NCBI GenBank assembly: GCA_902801585.1 | Contig: CADCIU010000020.1 | Location: 1 to 43,620, forward strand | Origin: an uncultured Lachnospiraceae bacterium | GTDB lineage: Bacteria > Bacillota_A > Clostridia > Lachnospirales > Lachnospiraceae | DNA length: 43,620 nucleotides | Direction of reading: 5' to 3' | Shown: in pieces, positions 8,498 through 17,288 of the stretch | Layout of the letters: every line of letters starts with the position of its first letter | Numbering within the stretch: the stretch's first letter is position 1 | Translations under genes and position numbers: made by a program | The notes under the pieces: model-generated | Database searches by the model: none | What the model was told of the DNA's origin: nothing | Seen by the model: only the letters and a program-made list of their open reading frames with translations

Positions 8498-8526
8498 AAA
8501 ACCTTGGAGGAGTTCCAAGGTTTTTT
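8498..8526. terminator. CCTTGGA dyad: terminator of merR or second MerR operator
   Basis: ACCTTGGA, GGAG, TTCCAAGG flanked by AAAA and TTTTTT. As RNA it is a 7-8 bp hairpin with a U tract, plausible as a terminator after the MerR gene. As DNA it also matches the CTTGGA/TCCAAG dyad expected for the regulator. No -35/-10 pair of good quality frames it. Confidence 0.55.
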
Positions 8527-8633
8527 GTTCTTTACGGGATTCCGTTATTACAGAGTGTTACAGAATACCGTTCTTTACAGGGTTCCGTTCTTACACTAAG
8601 TTCCGTTCTTACAAGGTTTCGTTCTTACAGGAT
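8527..8633 (-). repeat. Imperfect tandem repeats of about 18 bp over the MerR stop codon
   Basis: Six or seven degenerate units related to GTTCTTACAGGGTTCC. On the minus strand each reads approximately CTGTAAGAACGGAA, so the last Leu codon and TAA stop of the MerR gene are themselves part of the first unit. Confidence 0.75.
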
Positions 8634-9455
8634 TGGAAGATGTATCTTCACGATCCGGCGAAACTCTCCGCTCTCATACCCTCTCCCCAATATGACACCT
8701 CTGATCTTGGCTCCGCCCGGCACATTGAATCCATGTTCAGCTGCAAATTCCGGCAAAACATGAAAGACCTCCTGGTTAAAGCTTCCGATTTCTCCAATAT
8801 CAATATGCGTACACAGGCATAAACCTCCGGGGATCTTTGTGAAGTCTTCGGGGATCTCCATCTTCAAAGATCTGACATATTTCTCCTGTATACCCATCTC
8901 CCATTCCACCCGATCATCTTCGACTTCAAATCCGCTGTCGATGAAAGGCAGATTCTGATCAGAAAAAATGAAAGAACTGCTCTTTTTTGACAGATTTATC
9001 CGCTCGTACTCATCTCCGCGGCCGGTAACAAGGTGGCAATAGTACTCAGAAGGAATACGCTCTACCCAGAAACATCCGATATTCTTTGTGCTCAGCAGCA
9101 TATTCATCTGCAACTGTTCCAGCCGCTGCGCCAGTAGTTCCTGATAACGCACATCCGCTCTGATTCTTTTGACTTCCTCTCCCAAAAACTGTTCCGTGTT
9201 AATGGTGTATTCGTGATTTCGTATCCCGGATATCTCGCTGATAGGTATCCCCCAGCATTTGTGCTGCATCGCTTCCAAAAGCCAGAAAACTTCCATAGGA
9301 TCGTATCTCCGGTAGTTATTCTCAGCGCCCCTGCTTGCTCTGATCGCCCCTTGTTTTTCATAATAGCGGATCATGTCCCTCGAGATATTCAAAATCGTCG
9401 ACACTTCCCCTATTGAATAAGAATCAATGATGCTTGCTCTTTTTGACATATTCAC
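8625..9455 (-). CDS. MerR family transcriptional regulator with effector domain
   Basis: The N-terminal winged helix is of MerR type: SIGEVSTILNISRDMIRYYEKQGAIRASR, with the conserved RYYE, then YRRYDPMEV. A helical linker follows (about residues 95-120). The C-terminal about 150 residues resemble the GyrI/AraC-type effector-binding domain (GLCLCTHIDIGEIGSFNQEVF). The start is GTG at 9455 or ATG at 9449: AGGAG lies 4 bases before the GTG and 10 before the ATG, so the ATG may be the real start. The MerR-spaced promoter of the downstream flavoprotein gene is the likely target. It probably senses an electrophile or substrate of that enzyme. Confidence 0.88.
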   Translation of the reverse strand: MNMSKRASIIDSYSIGEVSTILNISRDMIRYYEKQGAIRASRGAENNYRRYDPMEVFWLLEAMQHKCWGIPISEISGIRNHEYTINTEQFLGEEVKRIRADVRYQELLAQRLEQLQMNMLLSTKNIGCFWVERIPSEYYCHLVTGRGDEYERINLSKKSSSFIFSDQNLPFIDSGFEVEDDRVEWEMGIQEKYVRSLKMEIPEDFTKIPGGLCLCTHIDIGEIGSFNQEVFHVLPEFAAEHGFNVPGGAKIRGVILGRGYESGEFRRIVKIHLPIL

Positions 9456-9474
9456 GGTACTCCTCGCTTGATGG

Positions 9475-9560
9475 GGGCATACTACCCCAGAGGTCGATTT
9501 CTCGGGTCATACTACCCCAGAGGTCGATTTTCCCCATGGACAAACTACCCCAGAGGTCTA
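9475..9560 (+). repeat. Family-1 repeat cluster (3 full)
   Basis: Three CATACTACCCCAGAGGTCGATTT or GGACAAACTACCCCAGAGGTC copies in plus orientation between the MerR start and the HAD stop. Confidence 0.9.
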
Positions 9561-9566
9561 CTCCTC

Positions 9567-10223
9567 CTACGCCTTCTTCATCTCAAAAGCTCTTCTGACA
9601 TCAAAAAGTGTTTCAAAAACACCAGCGCAGTACGATCGGATCTCTTCATCCGGCTGCTCTGTATCCGGCACCATAATCGGTATGCATCCAGCCATATGCC
9701 CGGCGATGATCCCGTTGACGCTGTCTTCAATGACATAACAGTCCTGCGGCGCAAAGCAGATCATCTCTGCAACGCGCAGATACAATTCCGGATCAGGCTT
9801 GCCATGTGTCACTTCATCGCCGCACAGGGATGCTGCAAACAGATGACGCATTCCTGCCTTTTTCAAATTGGCCTCCACTAGCGCCCGTTCGCTGCCGCTG
9901 GCAAGCGCCAGTGTATAGTTTTCCCTCTGCAGGTAGTCCAAAAGGTCTTCCAGTCCCGGTTTGATCCGAAGTTCTTCCGCCGCCTTTTCCGCTGTCAGAT
10001 CAAAACTCCGGCGTATAAAGGCATGCGCATCGATCTCGGGAAAGAATTCATGGACGGATTCTTCCAGATTCACACCACCGCTGCCGCGGAGTCTCCTGGA
10101 TAACGCGTCGGGAATCTCGATGCCATATTCATATCTTCCCACTTCTATGTAAGCACGGTCGTAGATCGACTGCGTGTCGAACATCAGGCCGTCCATATCA
10201 AATATTACTGCTCTCTTGTTCAT
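9567..10223 (-). CDS. HAD-superfamily hydrolase, beta-phosphoglucomutase-like
   Basis: The true start is the ATG at 10223 (MNKRAVIFDMDGLMFDTQ), preceded by GGGAGA. The open frame continues upstream only because family-1 repeats have no stop in that frame. The resulting 218-residue protein has motif I DMDGLMFDT (Asp nucleophile and the following acid/base Asp), a helical cap, motif II LASGSER, the lysine in GKPDPELY and motif IV VIEDSVNGI. These are features of HAD subclass IA phosphatases and beta-phosphoglucomutases. It acts on a small phosphorylated metabolite; substrate unknown. Confidence 0.9.
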   Translation of the reverse strand: MNKRAVIFDMDGLMFDTQSIYDRAYIEVGRYEYGIEIPDALSRRLRGSGGVNLEESVHEFFPEIDAHAFIRRSFDLTAEKAAEELRIKPGLEDLLDYLQRENYTLALASGSERALVEANLKKAGMRHLFAASLCGDEVTHGKPDPELYLRVAEMICFAPQDCYVIEDSVNGIIAGHMAGCIPIMVPDTEQPDEEIRSYCAGVFETLFDVRRAFEMKKA

Positions 10224-10245
10224 AGCTCTGTCTCCCTGCGATATT

Positions 10246-10445
10246 TCGGAGCGCCCTCGACCTCGGAGCGCCCTCGACCTCTGGGGTGATTCGTTTGTAA
10301 CGACCTGGAACGCCCTCGACCTCTGGGGTGGCTTGTTCGAAACGACCCGAAACGACCTCGACCTCTGGGGTGGTTTGTTCCCCAGACCTCTGGGGTTTGT
10401 TCCCCAGACCTCTGGGGTTTGTTCCCCAGACCTCTGGGGTGGTTT
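10246..10445 (-). repeat. Family-1 repeat cluster (about 6 full) with palindromic tandem units
   Basis: Minus-orientation copies. From about 10374 the cluster becomes a 22-bp tandem array of TTCCCCAGACCTCTGGGGTT, so each unit holds the palindrome CCCCAGA-CC-TCTGGGG. Upstream copies carry the local flanks GAGCGCCCTCGACC and GAAACGACC. Confidence 0.9.
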
Positions 10446-10447
10446 GT

Positions 10448-11167
10448 TCACGGCTTTTCGAAATAGGCAAAGTACATGCGGTAGGTAACGCATTCATCCT
10501 CGATGATATCATCCATGGTACGAAAACCGAAAGAAGCGTTGAAAGCCATAACAGGGATATGTCCTTCGCTCTGTGTCTCGTTTGTCCGCAGGTTCAGCTT
10601 GCGCTCCACGGTAAAAATATACACTAATCCCCTATAATCCTCGCATTTGTCTATCCAGTCCTGTACTGCTGTATTAGCATCATCCAGATTATTCACCTGA
10701 AGACACAAATTATCTTTTTGTCTGTCCGGTGTCTTAGGCAGATCGGACCACCATTTCTGCGCACGTCTATACTCCACACTTTCCGCTTTTAGAACCATTT
10801 GGGCATGCATGTTTACTTGAAACGTCTCGTCGTAGTCCAGCTCTCTGCGGCTTTTTAACAACATAAACACGCCCCGGGCATTCGGCTGAAACAGCGGTTT
10901 GATGTCTTTCATAGCTCCGTGCTTTTCATATAGCACCAGCGACTGCTCCGAAGAAGCCTCATCCACATCATTGTCTAAATCCATGTCAGAAGCGGAGAAC
11001 CTTTCCAAAGCAGCGGATCTGACACTGTCATTTGGATCATTCAGATAAATGTGCTGGAATCTTTTTTTGTCGGCTGCAGAAAGCGAATCGTAGTCAATCT
11101 TTTGTACCGCATCTCTGCGCGCTCTCCAATCCTCGTCATTCAATGCTATTTCTATAAGCTTTTCCAT
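10448..11167 (-). CDS. Hypothetical protein with HEAT-like N-terminus
   Basis: I place the start at ATG 11167 (MEKLIEIALNDEDW), preceded by GAAGGAG at 11 bases; the frame extends 17 codons further without a better site. The resulting 239 residues begin with a helical pair reminiscent of HEAT repeats (DWRARRDAVQKI and DPNDSVRSAALERF). An acidic linker and an alpha/beta domain of about 150 residues follow (ARGVFMLLKSRRELDYDETFQVNMHAQM). No signal peptide or membrane segment. I do not recognise the C-terminal domain. The last codons are 3 bases from the family-1 cluster at 10246-10445. Confidence 0.65.
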   Translation of the reverse strand: MEKLIEIALNDEDWRARRDAVQKIDYDSLSAADKKRFQHIYLNDPNDSVRSAALERFSASDMDLDNDVDEASSEQSLVLYEKHGAMKDIKPLFQPNARGVFMLLKSRRELDYDETFQVNMHAQMVLKAESVEYRRAQKWWSDLPKTPDRQKDNLCLQVNNLDDANTAVQDWIDKCEDYRGLVYIFTVERKLNLRTNETQSEGHIPVMAFNASFGFRTMDDIIEDECVTYRMYFAYFEKP

Positions 11168-11244
11168 GGCGATATAAACTCCTTCCTCTGAAATGCGGGC
11201 AGTCACTGTTTTGCCCAATCACAAAGCCTTGCGGCAGCAGCGTT

Positions 11245-11583
11245 TTACACTCTCCTCAGACCGCACGCAGGGCCGGCCAGCATATCCGCCTTCTGTTTTT
11301 CTTTCTCAGGATCTTCCAGCACATCCGCATATTCCGGATGCTTCGCGAACCATTTAATGGAATAGGAACAGGTCAATTCAGCTTTCAGTCCCTTTTCCCG
11401 CAGCATGTCTGCCACAGCCTGTGTGATTTTCCCCGCAATTCCCTGACCGCCTAACGAAGGATCCACCTCCGTATGCACGAGATTCACTACGCCCGGCTTG
11501 ACTTCCGGGTGATCCAGAAGGGCTATCTGTTTTCCGTTCTCGTCTTCAAGCCATGTTTTCATCTTGTCTGATTTAAACTCCAT
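11245..11583 (-). CDS. Small GNAT-fold N-acetyltransferase (YjdJ/GCN5-related type)
   Basis: The start is ATG 11583 with AAGGAAA 7 bases upstream; the longer frame runs into repeat sequence. The 112-residue protein has NLVHTEVDPSLGGQGIAGKI, matching the acetyl-CoA pyrophosphate loop (Q/RxxGxG/A) of the short GNAT family, followed by a helix and KHPEYADVL, in which the KHPEY motif is characteristic of the family. The natural substrate of this family is generally unknown. The gene is probably co-transcribed with the hypothetical gene ahead of it, which starts on the same strand 78 bases downstream. Confidence 0.85.
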   Translation of the reverse strand: MEFKSDKMKTWLEDENGKQIALLDHPEVKPGVVNLVHTEVDPSLGGQGIAGKITQAVADMLREKGLKAELTCSYSIKWFAKHPEYADVLEDPEKEKQKADMLAGPACGLRRV

Positions 11584-11626
11584 ATTCGTTTCCTTTCTCA
11601 TCATGCAACTCTTATTTGTATCGCCG

Positions 11627-11739
11627 AGACAAACTACCCCAGAGGTCGGGGACACTAGACACCAGACACACCAGACAAACTACCCCAGAGGTCGTTCACT
11701 ACCCCAAACAAACTACCCCAGAGCTCCCCCAGAGCTCGT
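11627..11739 (+). repeat. Family-1 repeat cluster (2 full, variants)
   Basis: Two GACAAACTACCCCAGAGGTCG copies and two variants with GAGCTC in place of GAGGTC. The local flank is CGTTCACTCCCC. It ends at the stop of the papain-like gene. Confidence 0.88.
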
Positions 11740-13988
11740 TCACTCCCCCGCAGTTTGCAGAATAGTATATCCGCACTCGGGGCATATAACAGCCTCGCCT
11801 TGGGCGGTGCGGACTTTTCGGCTGAAGTCGTGGATGGACTCAACCTCGCCGAGGGGGTAGGAGTATCCTTTGATCGGGAGATTGTCGTAGGCGATGTTTT
11901 CGCAGCCGTCGAGCGTGGCAAGTTTTGCGACTTCATCGCTCCAGTCGAGCCAGCGCCCGCTCTCAAAGCTTACGAAGCTCTCGCCCGGATTTACTTTGCT
12001 CACGCAGTATTCTTTGAGCTGAAATCCCATCTCTTCCTTGATCTTTTCTGTTCCTTTTTGGCTCAGGGTGGAACCGTTCACGAATGCGTACTGCTTTCCT
12101 TCATCTGTGGGGACGCGCTGCAGCGTAACGATGCTGATGATGGAGCCCGCGGGGATCGCAAGGCCATTCGGGAGTGTCATCCGGTGATAACCCGCAAAGC
12201 GGAAAGAATCCGTTACGGTTTCAAGAAGAATGCCTTCGGTCGGTGTTTTGGCATCCTGATCCAGAAGGTATACTTCTGCTGTAACTTCTGTATCCAGCAT
12301 TCCGGTCATGGCAGAGACGTATTGCAAAACGCAGTCCGTCTCCACTTCGTAGATTCCCGCCTCGTAGACCGGCTCGTCATAGAGTGTGCAGCCAATGAGT
12401 TCGAACGGCATGAAGTCGTGCTCCAGGATCTCGAGCTCTGTGGGCTCCTGTTCGTTTTCCCGAACAAACTCAAAAGTCTGCGGGCAGGAAATGGTCTCGT
12501 CAAAATAGGAAAGATAGAAGTAGCCGTCCATGCCCCAGTTGTCGGCCCAGCTGTTTTTGACGATCCAAGCGCCCGGTGCGGGCGGCTCGTGCCCCTCAGT
12601 AAAAGCACTGACCGGAAAGTTATCATCCCAGCCGACGATCGACACGATGTGGGAGGGGCTGCTTTCATCATATACATACTGCGCAAAGATCTTTGTGCCG
12701 TCTTCCGACTCGGAGGTGCGCATATACCCCTTGTCAAAAATCGGCCGCCACACGGTTTCGCTGAATTCAATATCAGACAGCGTATCGCCGAAGTTATAGG
12801 TTCTTACCAGCATGTTGAGCTGCTCGCGCGTCAGGGATTCCAGATCGTAAGTTTCTTCCTTTATGTCCTCCAGTTCACAGGCGACCTGCGCAATGTGCAT
12901 GATCTCTTCGTCCGACAGCTCCGCGGGATCCCGGTAACCATACATGATCTCAAAGCGCGTGATCTTATCCTCATAGGAAATGTCGGTCTTATCAGCATAA
13001 GCAGGCAGCACTTTTTCCGGAATCTCATCCCGCGGTACGATCTCAATGGACGGCACGTCAGCGGCAAAATAAGAGATCCCGACCGGTCTCCCTTTGAGCA
13101 GCTCGCTCTTGATCATTTCCGTCGCGGCTTCGCGGTACTCATAGGAACCTCTCCCGTAATAAGCCGGCGCGGGCAAAACATTGGCATTCTTCAGTTCAAA
13201 CCTCTGCACGAAGCGAAGTTCCTCCGGCAGGCTCCAGTCTCCTTCATAATCTACTTCGCCCTTGCTGTCCGTATACGGCACGGAAGCTTCGTCGACTACG
13301 CCGACACCGGAGGCCAGCATGGACGTGGCCAAAGAAAATGTTCCGCCAAAGTTGTAGCGATTGACCCCGGTTCCTTCGATTGGGTATGATCCCTCGCCGG
13401 CCTGGGCCGCGTCGTAAGGATACTCACCCTCCGGGTATTCATCGAGCTCCGGAAGCGCGTTCTTGGAGAACCAAGCCAGATGCTTTTCTGAGAGGTCCAT
13501 GGGGGTTCCATATTTTGACTCATATTCCTCTGCTGTCAGTCCGAGCGTGGTCAAAATACTGCTCTCGCAAGACGCGATGGACCCAAAACTCCAGCAGCTT
13601 CCCCACGGGTCCTGGTCCTTGACCGGGGTGACGATGCCTCTCTCCCTGAGGTCGAGTCTGGCAGGAAAAGTATCCGCCTCGGACTTCCACGAAAAATCAT
13701 CATAAATATTCGTGATCGAGTTTCCCGTATTTACAAGGCTCTTCGAATCCTCCGCGAGCTCGCTTTCAAGCGACCCCACGACCCCAGAGCTTGCTTTTCC
13801 CGGTCGGAGTAATCCTTCTCGGTGATCAGGACTGGCTGGGCCTGCGGCTGCTCTTCTGCCGCAGGCTGAGATTGCTGCGAGGTCTGGGGTTGCTGCGAGG
13901 TCTGGGCTTGCTGCTGCGAGGTCTGGCCGCACCCGGCAATGAGCATGATCATTGCAAGTAATACAGCTACTGTCTTTTGGTGTCTCAT
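11740..13988 (-). pseudogene. Papain-family (C1A) cysteine protease lipoprotein, frameshifted
   Basis: ATG 13988, with AGGAGG upstream, opens a lipoprotein signal peptide (MRHQKTVAVLLAMIMLIAGC, lipobox IAGC) and a Gln/Ser/Thr-rich linker made of short repeats. Near 13780 the frame must shift to reach the protease domain. That frame carries the catalytic Cys in GSCWSFGS (near 13590), the His in SPSHIVSIVGWDD (near 12640) and the Asn in WIVKNSWADNWG (near 12550), then a beta-rich C-terminal domain of about 250 residues. The shift falls in CTCTGGGGTCGTGGGGTCGC, which contains the family-1 core CTCTGGGGT. If the shift is real, no membrane-anchored protease is made. If it is a sequencing error, this is an active surface protease. 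The frame also runs upstream of 13988 only through repeats. Confidence 0.82.
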
Positions 13989-14003
13989 AGCTACCTCCTT
14001 TTT

Positions 14004-14194
14004 TGAACCGACCTCTTTGAACCGACCTCTGTTTGAACCGACCTCTGGGGTGGTTTGCACGAAGCGACCTCTGGGGTAGTTTGCACGCCTCCTTTTTTTT
14101 AACCGACCTCTGGGGTAGTTTGTCCACGAAGCGACCTCCACGAAGCGACCTCTGGGGTAGTCTGTCCACGAAGCAACCTCTGGGGTAGCTTGTC
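14004..14194 (-). repeat. Family-1 repeat cluster (5 full, 3 partial)
   Basis: Minus-orientation copies with local flanks GAACCGACCTCT and CACGAAGCGACCTC. Three are cut to ACCTCT. It lies between the divergent papain-like and CoA-disulfide-reductase-like genes, so it forms the upstream part of both leaders. Confidence 0.9.
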
Positions 14195-14324
14195 ATTATA
14201 CACTTTCGCGCTGTTTTTTGACTGCCTCCCTTTTCTCAGCAGGACTTACAGACTAAACGTGCAATTTCAAGTATACTTATTGTAACCGATTCCGAACATT
14301 TAATATTTAAAGAAAGGAAATAAT

Positions 14325-15977
14325 ATGAGCAAAACACTAATCATCGGCGGCGTCGCTGCCGGCGCCGGATGCGCAGCCAGGCTTCGCAGGCTTGACGAAA
14401 ATGCGCAGATTGTCCTGCTCGAGCGCGGAGGATTCATTTCATACGCCAACTGCGGTCTGCCTTATCATGTGGGCGATGTGATAAAAGCGAGAGAATCTCT
14501 TCTTGTCACCCCTGTCGAAGTCATGCGCAGCCGCTATAACGTTGATGTGCGGACCTGCAATGAGGCCCTTGCTATTTACAGAAATAGCAAGACCGTTCTT
14601 GTCAAAAATCACATGACCGGCGAAGAATACACCGAGTCCTATGACAAGCTCGTCATAGCGACCGGTTCCTCTCCGCTTCGCCCCCGCATTCCGGGAATTG
14701 ACTCTCCCCGCATTCTTACCCTTTGGACCGTCCCGGATACCGACCACATCCGCGGGTTGATCCACGAATTCGGAACAAAAAGCGCGGTCGTCGTCGGAGG
14801 CGGCTTCATCGGCCTTGAAATGGCGGAAAACCTCCACCACGCCGGCCTCCGTGTCTCCATCGTCGAAGCAACTGACCAGGTCATGGCGCCCGTAGATCCC
14901 GAAATGGCCGAAATTCTGCACAACAATATCCGCAGCAACGGTGTGGGGCTGTACCTTGCAGACGGCGTTGCCTCCTTCGAAGATAAGGGTGCATCTGTAG
15001 ATGTCAGGCTCAGCAGCGGCACAATCCTGACCGCTGACATCGTCATACTCTCCATCGGCGTGCGCCCCAACAGCCAGATTGCGAAGGAGGCCGGCCTCGA
15101 GCTCAACGCCCGAGGCGGTATCATCGTAAATGATCATATGCAGACCGCCGATCCCAATATCTATGCAGCCGGAGATGTCGTCGAAGTGGAGGATTTCATT
15201 TTCGGAGACCGCACTATGGTCCCTCTGGCAGGCCCCGCAAACAAACAGGCCCGTATTGTCGCCGACAACATATGCGGCATCCCTTCCACCTACAAGGGTA
15301 CGCAAGGTTCCTCGGTGGCTCAGGTTTTTGACATGGCAGCCGCCTCGACGGGAGCAAATGAAAAGACTCTCATACGCCGCGGCCTGGTGCGCGGAAAGGA
15401 CTACACCTCCATTCTCATCAACCAGAACTCTCACGCGGGTTACTATCCCGGCGCAGTGCCGATCTACCTCAAGCTTTTGTTCTCTGTCGACGGCGCCAAA
15501 ATATACGGAGCCCAGATTATAGGTCAGGATGGCGTGGACAAACGTATCGACACAATTGGAACTGCAATCCGACTCGGTGCCGGTGTATCGGCTCTCAAGG
15601 ACCTCGAGCTGGCATATGCGCCGCCCTTCAACTCCGCAAAGGATCCTGTCAATATGGCAGGCTTCACGGCCGAAAACGTGCTGCGCGGCCTCGTTAAGTT
15701 CTCCGATTGGAAAATCCCGGAGGACGCTGTGATCTTGGATATCCGCGAAGCGCCCGAGGTCGCCGAATACGCTTTCCCCGGTGCTGCGTGCATTCCTTTG
15801 GGACAGCTTCGCGGCCGCCTGGACGAGCTTGATCGCGGTGCTCACTATGTTGTCATGTGTGCAGGAGGTGTGCGCTCCTACAACGCGGCCCGGATTCTTA
15901 TGCAGAACGGGTTCAGCGATGTCGAAGTCTATCCGGCGGGTTCAAAGTTCTACCGGCTCCTTCATTCCGAACAGTAA
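14325..15977 (+). CDS. CoA-disulfide-reductase-like flavoprotein with C-terminal rhodanese domain
   Basis: A 550-residue protein. Residues 4-20 are the FAD-binding IIGGVAAGAGCAAR. The redox cysteine is Cys43 in SYANCGLPYHVG, the single active-site cysteine of the CoA-disulfide reductase/NADH oxidase/persulfide reductase group. The NAD motif is VVVGGGFIGLEMAENL (about 155-170) and the second FAD motif is IYAAGDVVEVED. The final about 95 residues are a rhodanese domain with catalytic Cys512 (VMCAGGVRS). The fusion is typical of CoA-dependent persulfide/polysulfide and CoA-disulfide reductases, used in thiol redox balance and sulfane-sulfur handling. ATG follows GAAAGGAA. A strong terminator follows at 16004. 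It is a single-gene unit. Confidence 0.93.
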   Translation: MSKTLIIGGVAAGAGCAARLRRLDENAQIVLLERGGFISYANCGLPYHVGDVIKARESLLVTPVEVMRSRYNVDVRTCNEALAIYRNSKTVLVKNHMTGEEYTESYDKLVIATGSSPLRPRIPGIDSPRILTLWTVPDTDHIRGLIHEFGTKSAVVVGGGFIGLEMAENLHHAGLRVSIVEATDQVMAPVDPEMAEILHNNIRSNGVGLYLADGVASFEDKGASVDVRLSSGTILTADIVILSIGVRPNSQIAKEAGLELNARGGIIVNDHMQTADPNIYAAGDVVEVEDFIFGDRTMVPLAGPANKQARIVADNICGIPSTYKGTQGSSVAQVFDMAAASTGANEKTLIRRGLVRGKDYTSILINQNSHAGYYPGAVPIYLKLLFSVDGAKIYGAQIIGQDGVDKRIDTIGTAIRLGAGVSALKDLELAYAPPFNSAKDPVNMAGFTAENVLRGLVKFSDWKIPEDAVILDIREAPEVAEYAFPGAACIPLGQLRGRLDELDRGAHYVVMCAGGVRSYNAARILMQNGFSDVEVYPAGSKFYRLLHSEQ

Positions 15978-16003
15978 TAACTACCCATCACTTTAATGTC
16001 ATT

Positions 16004-16035
16004 GGGCTGGCGCACGCGCGTCAGCCCTTTCTTAA
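16004..16035 (+). terminator. Rho-independent terminator of the CoA-disulfide-reductase-like gene
   Basis: GGGCTGGCGC, ACGC loop, GCGTCAGCCC: 10 bp with one G-U pair, followed by TTTCTTAAT, 27 bases after the stop. Confidence 0.88.
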
Positions 16036-16040
16036 TGTAA

Positions 16041-16130
16041 GCGGCCTCGACCTCGGCCTCTGGGGTCGGCCTCGACCTCTGGGGTAGTTTGTCCTGCTGA
16101 GCGGCCTCGACCTCTGGGGTGGTTTGTTTC
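16041..16130 (-). repeat. Family-1 repeat cluster (2-3 copies)
   Basis: GCGGCCTCGACCTCTGGGGT copies in minus orientation, some with CGGCCTCTGGGGTCGG. It sits between the terminator and the 3' end of the ADP-ribosylglycohydrolase. Confidence 0.88.
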
Positions 16131-16185
16131 CTTGCTGTATTTTGACCTTATGTCTTCGCGGTAGTCCTTAAGATCTCTGTAGTAT

Positions 16186-17025
16186 TTACCACAAATATCT
16201 CTCCAGTTCTTCTCTGTTTTGAAGAGTTGCTGCCCAATCAGATACTTCATCCAGTCCGTAGATGATTCCTGCGAGGCCGCCGGCGACCGCGCCCACTGTG
16301 TCGGTATCTTCTCCGAGGTTCACTGCGTCCAGGAGGTCGTTTCGAAAGTTCTTCTCTTTTCCGGTGTTGTCGCTTGTGCGGCTGATGGCCCAAAGTGCCG
16401 CTTCCAAGGTGTCCACGACATATCCGGAGGATTTGATCTCCGATTTGCTGAGCTGATCAATGCGGTGCAGCCGGTCAAAAGGTTTGTCGTAATTGAGCGT
16501 TGGAATGATTTCGTTTATGTTCTCACCCGACAGAAGCCGTTTGGCTATGTGAACATAGATCACGCATGCGTCCGTTGAAATCCGATGTCCGTGAGTGATC
16601 GCGGATACTGCGCGGATCTCGTCATCCGTGCAGGGTACGAATGCAAGCGGGAGGATCCGCATGAGGGAGCCGTTGCCGTTATCGTATTCGCCGGTCTTCG
16701 GTTTTCCGGTCCGAAGGGCGATGCAGGTTGCTATACCTGCGTCGAATACTTCGCCGTGGGCGGTATATTTATTGTTTCGAAGCCAGTGTTTGAATCTCTC
16801 GAACATATCGGTCGGGACTATTTTGCCATCGTTGGATTTGAGGCTGTCCAGGGTGGCAAGCACCATGGATGTGTCGTCCGACCATGTTCCTTGAGGTTGG
16901 CTGTGGGTTCCGTATCCGATCATATCTGTGCAAAGGAATGTTCCGCGTTTCTTGAATTCGTAGGGGACGCCGAGTGCGTCTCCGATTGCAAGGCCTAGTA
17001 TGGCATCATGTAGCTTTTTGTTCAT
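16186..17025 (-). CDS. ADP-ribosylglycohydrolase (DraG family)
   Basis: The start is ATG 17025 (MNKKLHDAILGLAIGDALG), with AAAGGAG 6 bases upstream. The 279 residues carry the family's metal-binding signatures: GDALGVPYEF (about 16-25), TWSDDTSM (about 48-55), GNGSLMRI and GEDTDTVGAVAGGLAG near the C-terminus. The paired acidic residues bind two Mg or Mn ions. Such enzymes remove ADP-ribose from proteins, nucleic acids or small metabolites in the cytoplasm. No ADP-ribosyltransferase or dinitrogenase reductase is seen nearby, so the target is open; a housekeeping, tRNA-phosphate or defence-related role is possible. Confidence 0.92.
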   Translation of the reverse strand: MNKKLHDAILGLAIGDALGVPYEFKKRGTFLCTDMIGYGTHSQPQGTWSDDTSMVLATLDSLKSNDGKIVPTDMFERFKHWLRNNKYTAHGEVFDAGIATCIALRTGKPKTGEYDNGNGSLMRILPLAFVPCTDDEIRAVSAITHGHRISTDACVIYVHIAKRLLSGENINEIIPTLNYDKPFDRLHRIDQLSKSEIKSSGYVVDTLEAALWAISRTSDNTGKEKNFRNDLLDAVNLGEDTDTVGAVAGGLAGIIYGLDEVSDWAATLQNREELERYLW

Positions 17026-17049
17026 TTTGGCTCCTTTACGGTGCTTGAC

Positions 17050-17215
17050 CACCGAAGCGGCCTCTGCCGAAGCGACCTCTGGGGTAGTTTGTCCCGAAGC
17101 GACGAAGCGACCTCTGGGGTAGTTTGTTCCCGAAGCACCGAAGCGACCTCTGGGGTAGTTTGTTCCCGAAGCGACGAAGCGACCTCTGGGGTAGTTTGTT
17201 TGGGGTAGTTTGTTC
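17050..17215 (-). repeat. Family-1 repeat cluster (4 full, 2 partial)
   Basis: Minus-orientation copies with a shared local flank CCGAAGCGACGAAGCGACC, clearly a local tandem amplification. Directly upstream of the ADP-ribosylglycohydrolase. With the inverted pair at 17289 it makes up most of the 345-base gap to fprA. Confidence 0.92.
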
Positions 17216-17288
17216 TTTGGTACAACTTGTGTCCTTATGGGGTGGTTCCTCCCTGCAGAGACCAGCCCCCTGACTTATTATACAAGAA

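Noticed and set aside
10224..10493. Long N-terminal extension of the HAD hydrolase (KPPQRS/TPEV repeats)
   Set aside because: The codons are family-1 repeats, which lack stops in the sense orientation. The ATG at 10223 has its own ribosome site and opens with motif I.
11755..13389. Long plus-strand open frame of 544 codons
   Set aside because: It is antisense to the papain-like protease, which has clear catalytic motifs; no ribosome site and no family resemblance.
14439..15845. Minus-strand open frame of 468 codons
   Set aside because: Antisense to the flavoprotein-rhodanese gene; a mirror of its G+C-rich codon use.
17050..17215. CRISPR-like array
   Set aside because: Units are uneven in length, spacers are near-identical to each other, and no cas gene is present; this is a tandem family-1 cluster.
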